Shown here: piece after piece, positions 16,027-23,013 of the stretch
How positions within the stretch are numbered: the stretch's first letter is position 1
How the letters are laid out: each line of letters begins with the position of its first letter
DNA from: Coprothermobacterota bacterium
GTDB lineage: Bacteria; Caldisericota; JANLFM01
Direction: 5' to 3'
Length of the DNA: 35,860 bases
Assembly (NCBI GenBank): GCA_026389455.1
Contig: JAPLHV010000095.1
Location: forward strand, 1-35,860
Notes under the pieces: model-generated
The model's input: only the letters and a program-made list of their open reading frames with translations
Database searches by the model: none
Told to the model about the DNA's origin: nothing
Position numbers and translations under genes: made by a program

Positions 16027-17348
16027 TTATCGGCGGAGGGCCGCTCTTCTGCGGCGGCGCGGAAAACCGAACCTTGCCTGTTGGCGGACTGCGCATCCAG
16101 GAAGGGCTAGTGCAGGAGGTGGCGCCTTTTGGCGAACTTCTCCTTCGATATCCCAAGGAGGAGAGTTACGATACCGAGGGCAAAGCGATCATTCCCGGGA
16201 TGACCTGCGCTCACCACCACCTCTACTCCACCTTCGCTCGCGGGATCAGCCTTTCCGGAGAAGCGCCGGCACGATTCGGGGAGATCCTGGAGCGGCTGTG
16301 GTGGAAGCTGGACAAAGCCCTCACCCTGGAGGACATTTATGTTTCCGCCTTGGTTCCATTGGTCGAGTGCATTCGCTCGGGAACCACGGCCATTCTCGAC
16401 CACCATGCCAGTCCGGGCGCTGTAGCCGGCAGCCTCCAGGCCATCGCCAGGGCGGTGAGTGAAACCGGTCTTCGAGCTTGCCTCTGCTACGAGGTCTCCG
16501 ACCGGGACGGCGCCAGGGTTGCCCAGGCAGGATTGGAGGAGAACGCCTCCTTTATCGCCGCGACGCGCCGCACGGATTCTCCCTACTTGCGAGCCACTTT
16601 CGGCTTGCATGCCTCTCTCTCGCTCTCCAACCAGACCTTGGAGCGAGCCCAGGAGTTGGCCGAGACCCTGGAGTGCGGATTTCACATCCATGCTGCCGAG
16701 GGCGTCGAAGACGTTGAGGATAGTTTGCGCCGTTACGGAAAACGCGTCATCGAGCGACTGAGCGATTTCGGCATCCTCGGCCCACAGACTTTGGCGGCCC
16801 ATTGCATTCATCTGGAGGAGAGAGAGCTGGATCTCTTGGCAAAGAGCGGCACAATGGTTGCCCACAACCCTTCCTCCAACATGAACAACGCCGTGGGCTA
16901 CGCACCGATCCCGGCCATGATCCAGCGAGGAATCCTGGCCGGGCTGGGGACGGATGGAATGACCAGTGACCTTTTCGCGGAGCTGCGGCTAGCTTTCCTC
17001 TTGGAGAAGCATGCCACAGGCGACCCTCGTCAAGGTTGGGGAGATATCTCCACCCTCTATTTGGTCAACAACCCGCGCATTTTCGCCCGTTTCTTTCCGC
17101 ATCCGATTGGAATCCTGACGCCGGGTGGATATGCCGACCTGGTGGTGCTGGACTACTCGCCGCCTACTCCTTTCAACCGAGAGACCTTTTTGGGACATCT
17201 CTTCTTCGCGCTGTCCTCTCGGCATGTCGATTCCACCATGGTGGGCGGCCGCTTTCTTATGAAGGAGCGGAAATTACTCGCTCTGGATGAGAATGAAATA
17301 GCGGCGCGTTCTCGCGAATTGGCTCAAAAGCTTTGGAGGCGACTATAG
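16023..17348 (+). CDS. ssnA: SsnA-like amidohydrolase / aminohydrolase
   Basis: GKAIIPGMTCAHHHLYSTFARGI, FHIHAAEGVEDVEDSL, AAHCIHLEERELDLLAKSGTMVAHNPSSNMNNAVGYAP, GLGTDGMTSD; ATGA overlap with the preceding gene. Confidence 0.85.
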   Translation: MIIGGGPLFCGGAENRTLPVGGLRIQEGLVQEVAPFGELLLRYPKEESYDTEGKAIIPGMTCAHHHLYSTFARGISLSGEAPARFGEILERLWWKLDKALTLEDIYVSALVPLVECIRSGTTAILDHHASPGAVAGSLQAIARAVSETGLRACLCYEVSDRDGARVAQAGLEENASFIAATRRTDSPYLRATFGLHASLSLSNQTLERAQELAETLECGFHIHAAEGVEDVEDSLRRYGKRVIERLSDFGILGPQTLAAHCIHLEERELDLLAKSGTMVAHNPSSNMNNAVGYAPIPAMIQRGILAGLGTDGMTSDLFAELRLAFLLEKHATGDPRQGWGDISTLYLVNNPRIFARFFPHPIGILTPGGYADLVVLDYSPPTPFNRETFLGHLFFALSSRHVDSTMVGGRFLMKERKLLALDENEIAARSRELAQKLWRRL

Positions 17349-17411
17349 AAACCATAGCTTGCAGAAAACGACCGGTTGGATTGAAAGGATGGTGTCGAAT
17401 AGAGCCACTTT

Positions 17412-17454
17412 GCAGCCCGAGGCAGCGCACGATTAGCCTGCAGCGGCGCGAAAC
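17412..17454 (+). repeat. Two degenerate repeat copies upstream of the BMP transporter genes
   Basis: gcagcccgaggcagcgcacg and tagcctgcagcggcgcgaaaca; cores at 17414 and 17435. Confidence 0.6.
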
Positions 17455-17546
17455 ACGATCATGGCGCCATGCACCCGTCTTATGGCGGAGGGAGGAAAAT
17501 CCGCTAGAATGGTGCTCGCATGTTTGGAAGAAGGAAGGAGAGTAAA

Positions 17547-18722
17547 ATGAGTAAGAAGTTCTTTTTCATGACCATCGCCACCCTGGCCCTCTTAGCCTTG
17601 TTGGTGACCTCCTGCGCGCCGGCCCAGCCGAGCACGCCGACCCCCACGCCGACACCGACCATTGTCCCCTCTCCCACAACCACGACACCTCCATCGCCGA
17701 CCCCCACGCCGAAGTTCCGCGTCGCTTTCATCTACATCGGACCCATTGGGGATGGCGGGTGGACCTTCGAGCACGAGCAAGGACGTCTGATGTTGTTGCA
17801 GAATGTGCCCGGCATCGAAGCCAAGTATATTGAATCGGTTCCGGAAGGGGCTGATTCCACCAAGGTGATCCGAGACTACGCCCAACAGGGTTTCAATGTG
17901 ATCATTACCACCTCCTTCGGCTACATGGATCCGACCATCGAAGTGGCCAAGGACTTCCCCAATACCGTTTTCCTGCACTGCTCCGGCTACAAGACGGCAG
18001 CCAACGTGGGTACTTATTTCGGCAAAATTGAAGAGCCTCGCTATCTTTCCGGCATGGCAGCGGGCAAGATGACCAAGACCAACAAACTTGGGTATGTGGC
18101 AGCGTTCCCAATCCCCGAAGTAATCCGCGGGATCAACGCCTTCACCCTCGGTGTTCGCGCTGTTAACCCAGCGGCGACAGTCAACGTCGTCTGGACCAAC
18201 ACCTGGTATGACCCCGCCAAGGAGCGGCAGGCGGCGGAAGGGCTCTTGGACACTGGCTGTGATGTCATCGCTCAGCACCAGGACACCCCCGGCCCGCAGC
18301 AAGCGGCTGAAGCGGCAGGGAAATACGGAGTCGGCTACGACTCTGACATGGCCAAGTTCGCCCCCAAAGCGGTCATCACTTGCCCCGTCTGGAACTGGGG
18401 AACGTACTACGTGGATGCCGTTAAAAAGATCATGGCCGGCGCCTGGACAACAAATCAGTACTGGGGGGGGATGAAGGACGGAATGGTCAGTCTTACTCCC
18501 CTCGCCAACTTTGTCCCAGCAGATGTTAAGGCATTGGTGGAAGCCAAGAAAGCTGAGATCATGGCCGGGACATTCGACATCTTCTCTATCTTCGCCGGCC
18601 CCTTAAATGACCAAACCGGCGCCGTCAAGGTAGCAGCGGGCGTGAAAATGACCGGGGATGAGATCCTCAACATGATGTGGTTCGTTGAAGGCGTCAACGG
18701 ACAGATCCCAAGCGGCGGTTAG
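17547..18722 (+). CDS. BMP-family (PnrA/TmpC-like) nucleoside-type ABC transporter lipoprotein
   Basis: Lipobox LLVTSC, PT-rich linker, then FRVAFIYIGPIGDGGWTFEHEQGR...YFGKIEEPRYLSGMAAGKMTKTNKLGYVAAFPIPEVIRGINAFTLG. Confidence 0.93.
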   Translation: MSKKFFFMTIATLALLALLVTSCAPAQPSTPTPTPTPTIVPSPTTTTPPSPTPTPKFRVAFIYIGPIGDGGWTFEHEQGRLMLLQNVPGIEAKYIESVPEGADSTKVIRDYAQQGFNVIITTSFGYMDPTIEVAKDFPNTVFLHCSGYKTAANVGTYFGKIEEPRYLSGMAAGKMTKTNKLGYVAAFPIPEVIRGINAFTLGVRAVNPAATVNVVWTNTWYDPAKERQAAEGLLDTGCDVIAQHQDTPGPQQAAEAAGKYGVGYDSDMAKFAPKAVITCPVWNWGTYYVDAVKKIMAGAWTTNQYWGGMKDGMVSLTPLANFVPADVKALVEAKKAEIMAGTFDIFSIFAGPLNDQTGAVKVAAGVKMTGDEILNMMWFVEGVNGQIPSGG

Positions 18723-18748
18723 TCCGCTTCTCGAGAGTAGATTCCACT

Positions 18749-18783
18749 TCCGCTGCGGGGAGGAAGCATCTTCCCGCAGCGGA
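18749..18783 (+). promoter_or_regulatory. Intercistronic stem-loop between BMP lipoprotein and ABC ATPase
   Basis: TCCGCTGCGGG ... CCCGCAGCGGA, perfect 11-bp arms, no T-tract. Confidence 0.7.
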
Positions 18784-18803
18784 TCGAAACAAAGGAGCAG
18801 GCC

Positions 18804-20351
18804 TTGAACGAGAAGGTTCGCATGGAGGGGATATTCAAGCGGTTCCCCGGCGTAATCGCCAACGATGGCGTGGATTTAGACATTCGCGAGGGGGAAATCC
18901 ACGCCCTTCTTGGAGAGAACGGCGCCGGAAAGACGACCTTGATGTGCGTGCTAGCTGGGATCTACAGCCCCGATGCCGGGACCATCCGGATCGACGGGGA
19001 GAAAGCGCTGATCCGCTCGCCGCGCGACGCGATCCACGCCGGGATCGGGATGGTTCACCAGCATTTCATGTTGGTGGCGCCCTATTCGGTGGCCGAAAAT
19101 GTCACCCTTGGGCTCAACAAACCACGCTTCTTGCTCAATGAACGCAAGCTTGAGGCGGAAGTAGGGAAAGTAGCCCAATCCTTCGGCATCCAGGTGGACC
19201 CTCACGCCAAGATCTGGCAATTATCAGTGGGCGAGCAACAGCGGGTGGAGATCCTCAAATCTCTTTATCGCGGGGCGAAGATCCTCATTCTGGATGAACC
19301 GACTGCTGTCTTGACTCCCCAAGAAGTGCGGGAACTCTTTGCGACCCTTCGGCAGATGGCCAAGGCCGGCCATACGCTTGTAATCATCAGCCACAAGCTG
19401 GAAGAGGTGATGAGCCTTTCCGACCGGATCAGCATCATGCGCAAAGGGAAGCGCATCGCCACGGTTAACACCAAAGACACCAATCCCACCGAGCTGGCGC
19501 GTTTGATGGTGGGGCGGGAAATGCTCTTTGAGTTGCACAAAGAAAAAGCCACCCCCGGCGACGAAGTCCTTTCTTTCTGCAATCTCCATGCCCTCTCCGA
19601 CAAAGGACTCCCGGCTCTGCGCGATATCAGCCTCTCGGTTCGATCAAAAGAGATCGTCGGGATCGCCGGAGTAGCCGGAAACGGCCAGCGGGAGTTGGCA
19701 GAGGTGATCACTGGCCTGCGCTCGGCCACCAGTGGGAAAGTGCTGGTCAACGGAAAAGATGTGACCAACAACAGTCCGCGACAAGTAATTGACCAGGGAG
19801 TGGCGCACATACCGGAGGACCGCAAGGGCGCCGGAACAGCGCCTAACCTCTGTGTGCTCGATAACTTGATGCTGAAGTGCTACCGTGTCGAACCCTTCAA
19901 GAACGGCCCTCTACTCAACCTGGGCCGCATCCGCGAGTTCGCTGCAAAGCTGGTCAAGCAGTTCCAGATCTCCACCCCCAGCTTGGAGACGCCGGTCAAA
20001 CTGCTTTCCGGGGGAAACGTGCAGAAGTTGATCCTGGCCCGGGAGATCGCCACTTTCTCCGAGCTGATGATCGCCGTGCATCCGACCCGCGGTTTAGACG
20101 TAGGAGCTACTGAGGACGTACACCAGATGCTCTTGGAGCAGCGAAGCAAAGGAGCTGCGATCCTCCTCATCTCTGAGGATCTGGATGAGCTATTGGCACT
20201 TTCCGATCGAATCGATGTGATCTATGAGGGAAAGTTCATGGGGGAAGTCCCTGCTGATGCAGATCAGATTGAAACCATCGGCTTGATGATGGCTGGAAAA
20301 AAAGGTGAGATACAACAGCCTGTGCCAGCGGGGATCAGGGCCCAAGCATGA
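18804..20351 (+). CDS. Sugar/nucleoside-type ABC transporter ATP-binding protein (two NBDs)
   Basis: GENGAGKTTLM, LSVGEQQRVEILKSL, LILDEPTAVLTPQE, second half LLSGGNVQKLILAREI; likely TTG start. Confidence 0.94.
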   Translation: MNEKVRMEGIFKRFPGVIANDGVDLDIREGEIHALLGENGAGKTTLMCVLAGIYSPDAGTIRIDGEKALIRSPRDAIHAGIGMVHQHFMLVAPYSVAENVTLGLNKPRFLLNERKLEAEVGKVAQSFGIQVDPHAKIWQLSVGEQQRVEILKSLYRGAKILILDEPTAVLTPQEVRELFATLRQMAKAGHTLVIISHKLEEVMSLSDRISIMRKGKRIATVNTKDTNPTELARLMVGREMLFELHKEKATPGDEVLSFCNLHALSDKGLPALRDISLSVRSKEIVGIAGVAGNGQRELAEVITGLRSATSGKVLVNGKDVTNNSPRQVIDQGVAHIPEDRKGAGTAPNLCVLDNLMLKCYRVEPFKNGPLLNLGRIREFAAKLVKQFQISTPSLETPVKLLSGGNVQKLILAREIATFSELMIAVHPTRGLDVGATEDVHQMLLEQRSKGAAILLISEDLDELLALSDRIDVIYEGKFMGEVPADADQIETIGLMMAGKKGEIQQPVPAGIRAQA

Positions 20352-21409
20352 GCATCTTCCTGGAAAAGCGCGCGCAATCCTCTCGTTTGCTCTCGGCGCT
20401 GGCGCCATTGCTGGCCATCATTCTGGCATTGCTGATGGGGGCAATCATCATCGCACTCTCTGGAACAAACCCCTGGGAAGCCTACCGCGAGATGTTCGTG
20501 GGCGCCTTCGGCTCGGGTTATGCTCTCTCCGAGACAATGGTGAAAACGATCCCGCTGATCCTTTGCAGCCTGGGCGTAGGGATCGCCTTTCGCGCCACCC
20601 TTTGGAACATCGGCGCGGAAGGGCAACTGTACATGGGCGCCTTCGCCGCTGGAGGGATCGCCCTGGCTTTCCCGCAGGGACAAGGCTGGTGGTTGATTCC
20701 ATTGATGGTACTGGCCTCTCTGGTGGGCGGCGCGCTTTGGGGGTTGATCCCGGGGTTGCTGAAAGCAAAACTCAACGTCAACGAGATCATCACGTCGCTG
20801 CTGCTCAACTATGTGGCTATCCTTTGGTTCCAGTATTGGATCTATGGCCCATGGAAAGACCCTCTCGGGTATGGTTTCCCCTACACAGCCCCCTTCGGGG
20901 AAGGAGCCTGGCTTCCAACATTGGCAGGAACCAGGATTCACCTTGGCTTGGCCTTTGCTGTGTTGGCCGCTCTTTTCCTATACTTTCTGCTGAAATCCAC
21001 CCGAGTAGGCTACGAGATTCGCATCATCGGGGAGAACCCCCAAGCCGCTCGCTACGCCGGCATGAACATCCCCGGCGCCATTCTCCTGGTCTTCGCCATC
21101 TCCGGCGGTCTGGCCGGTCTGGCCGGGATGGGCGAGATCTCCGGCGTCATTCACCGGCTCCAACCGGCCATCTCGCCAGGATTCGGGTACACAGCCATTA
21201 TTATCGCCTGGCTTGCCCGCTTCAATCCCTGGCTGACCATCGCTGTCTCTTTCCTCTTCGGCGGACTGCTGGTGGGGGGATATTCATTACGCGCCTTCGG
21301 CCTTTCCGACTCGCTGGTGCTCATCCTTCAGGGGTTGATTCTTTTCCTGCTCTTGGGCGGTGACATCCTGACGCGCTACCGCTTGCGCTGGAAAGGGGGC
21401 AGAGCATGA
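20348..21409 (+). CDS. ABC transporter permease (BPD_transp_2 / nucleoside type)
   Basis: Multi-TM protein; NPWEAYREMFVGAFGS, GAEGQLYMGAFAAG, LNVNEIITSLLLNYVA. Confidence 0.92.
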   Translation: MSIFLEKRAQSSRLLSALAPLLAIILALLMGAIIIALSGTNPWEAYREMFVGAFGSGYALSETMVKTIPLILCSLGVGIAFRATLWNIGAEGQLYMGAFAAGGIALAFPQGQGWWLIPLMVLASLVGGALWGLIPGLLKAKLNVNEIITSLLLNYVAILWFQYWIYGPWKDPLGYGFPYTAPFGEGAWLPTLAGTRIHLGLAFAVLAALFLYFLLKSTRVGYEIRIIGENPQAARYAGMNIPGAILLVFAISGGLAGLAGMGEISGVIHRLQPAISPGFGYTAIIIAWLARFNPWLTIAVSFLFGGLLVGGYSLRAFGLSDSLVLILQGLILFLLLGGDILTRYRLRWKGGRA

Positions 21410-22341
21410 CCTGGGATGTCGTTCTTGCCACCTTGGCCGCGGCGATAAAAGCCGGCACCCCGATTCTCTACGCTACCCTCGGCGAGATCCTGGCCGAACG
21501 GACCGGCATACTCAATCTCGGCTTGGAAGGGATGATGCTGATCGGCGCCCTGACCGGTTTTCTCATCTGTTCAATGACCAACAACCCGTGGCTGGGGGTC
21601 TTGGCAGCGATCATTTCAGGGGGTCTCCTGGCTCTGATACATGCTTTCCTGACGATCACCCTGCGAGCCCAGCAGGTCGTCAGCGGCTTGGCTCTGACCA
21701 TGTTCGGCATGGGTCTTTCCGGTTTCATCGGCAAAGTAGTGATCGGGGTTCCGATCGCCGGCTATTTTCGGCCCTTTGACTTTCCGTTCCTCTCGCAGAT
21801 CCCTTTCCTTGGGGAAGTCTTCTTCCAACAAGATGCACTCGTCTACATTTCCTACCTTTTAATACCCATCTTGTCTTTCTGGATCTACCGCACTCGCCCC
21901 GGCCTGCACATGCGGGCGGTAGGGGAGAACCCTGCCACAGCCGACGCCATGGGAATCAGCGTGGCCGGGATCCGTTACCTCTATACATTCTTGGGCGGCT
22001 GCCTAGCCGGCCTCGGTGGAGCGTATTTGTCCCTTGCCTACACCCCTGTCTGGCTGGAGAACATGGTGGCCGGCCGCGGGTGGATCGCCATCGCTTTGGT
22101 CATCTTCGCTTCCTGGGATCCTTTCAAGGCATTGCTGGGCTCATACCTCTTCGGCTTGGTAGATGCGGTGCAGTTTAGAGCGCAAGCCTTAGGTTTGGCT
22201 GTACCGTCATTCTTCTTGAACATGACCCCGTATGTGGCCACCATCCTGGTCTTGGTCTTTGCCACACGTGAGACGGCAAGACGGCATCTGGGGGCGCCGG
22301 CGGCGCTTGGCATTCCTTTTGCCCGAGAAGAGAAAACATAG
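21406..22341 (+). CDS. ABC transporter permease (BPD_transp_2 / nucleoside type)
   Basis: ATPILYATLGEILAERTGILNLGLEGMMLIGA, VGENPATADAMGISV; ATGA overlap. Confidence 0.93.
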   Translation: MTWDVVLATLAAAIKAGTPILYATLGEILAERTGILNLGLEGMMLIGALTGFLICSMTNNPWLGVLAAIISGGLLALIHAFLTITLRAQQVVSGLALTMFGMGLSGFIGKVVIGVPIAGYFRPFDFPFLSQIPFLGEVFFQQDALVYISYLLIPILSFWIYRTRPGLHMRAVGENPATADAMGISVAGIRYLYTFLGGCLAGLGGAYLSLAYTPVWLENMVAGRGWIAIALVIFASWDPFKALLGSYLFGLVDAVQFRAQALGLAVPSFFLNMTPYVATILVLVFATRETARRHLGAPAALGIPFAREEKT

Positions 22342-22347
22342 GAGTGG

Positions 22348-22479
22348 ATGATCATGATGAATCGTCGCAGTTGGTTGTTTTCGTTGGGTATGCTGCTAAG
22401 TCTACTCAGCTTGGGATTCCTGCTTTGGCGGTCCGTGGCTCACCAGGCTGCCATCTTCCCCTTTTCCCGAGACGAATAG
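22348..22479 (+). CDS. Putative 43-aa single-pass membrane protein downstream of the permease
   Basis: MIMMNRRSWLFSLGMLLSLLSLGFLLWRSVAHQAAIFPFSRDE*; GGAG just upstream; 6 bp after permease stop; below the ORF-track size. Confidence 0.5.
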   Translation: MIMMNRRSWLFSLGMLLSLLSLGFLLWRSVAHQAAIFPFSRDE

Positions 22480-22633
22480 GAATATAAAATGGGCTAGGGT
22501 TTGGGCCCTAACCCAAGAAGAAAAGATCTGTGGTTGCCGCTTGCAACCACACTTGTCTTCCGTTTTGCATTCTACCTTAAATCGTCAGAAGATACAACCG
22601 GTCGCTCAATACTTTGGAATGAAGACGCCACTG

Positions 22634-22778
22634 CAGCTAATCAGCCCGCGGCAGCTAGACAGCCCGCGGCAGCTAGACAGCCCGCGGCAGCTAGACAGCC
22701 CGCGGCAGCTAGACAGCCCGCGGCAGCTAGACAGCCCGCGGCAGCTAGACAGCCCGCGGCAGCGTGTTATGTTACACT
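22634..22778 (+). repeat. 18-bp tandem repeat array, 7 units
   Basis: agcccgcggc at 22643, 22661, 22679, 22697, 22715, 22733 and 22751; unit tagacagcccgcggcagc; ends gcagcgtgttatgttacac. Confidence 0.96.
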
Positions 22779-22823
22779 ACCGGCGAGGCCATGCATTCGT
22801 GTTTCGCCGTGCAATGCAATGGG

Positions 22824-22913
22824 GGACAATGGGGACAGATTTCCGGATAGACCTCCGGTCCGAATTGACCGGAGGTCTATCCGGACCGGAGGTCTAATCT
22901 GCCCCCATTGTCC
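22824..22913. repeat. Nested inverted-repeat element (MITE/REP-like), about 90 bp
   Basis: Inner perfect 19-bp arms tccggatagacctccggtc (22842-22860) / gaccggaggtctatccgga (22867-22885); outer 18-bp arms ggacaatggggacagatt / aatctgcccccattgtcc with one mismatch. Confidence 0.85.
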
Positions 22914-23013
22914 AAGAAATCCGGCTCCATAGCGCAAGGGTTGTTCTTGCTGCTGAGCGTGAACGAAATTGGCCAGTAAGAATCCAAGTACAGGATTAGG
23001 AAGGAAGAAGTGA

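Noticed and set aside
20305-21363. 352-aa plus-strand ORF overlapping the first permease
   Set aside because: Out-of-frame shadow of the permease gene (20348-21409); Arg/His/Ser-rich, no membrane segments.
22492-22516. Palindrome-like gggctagggtttgggccctaaccc as a terminator for the transporter operon
   Set aside because: Only short imperfect pairing and no T-tract.
22501-22932. 143-aa ORF with PAAARQ repeats and overlapping 118-aa ORF
   Set aside because: Open frames through the 22634-22778 array and the inverted-repeat element; no recognisable protein features.
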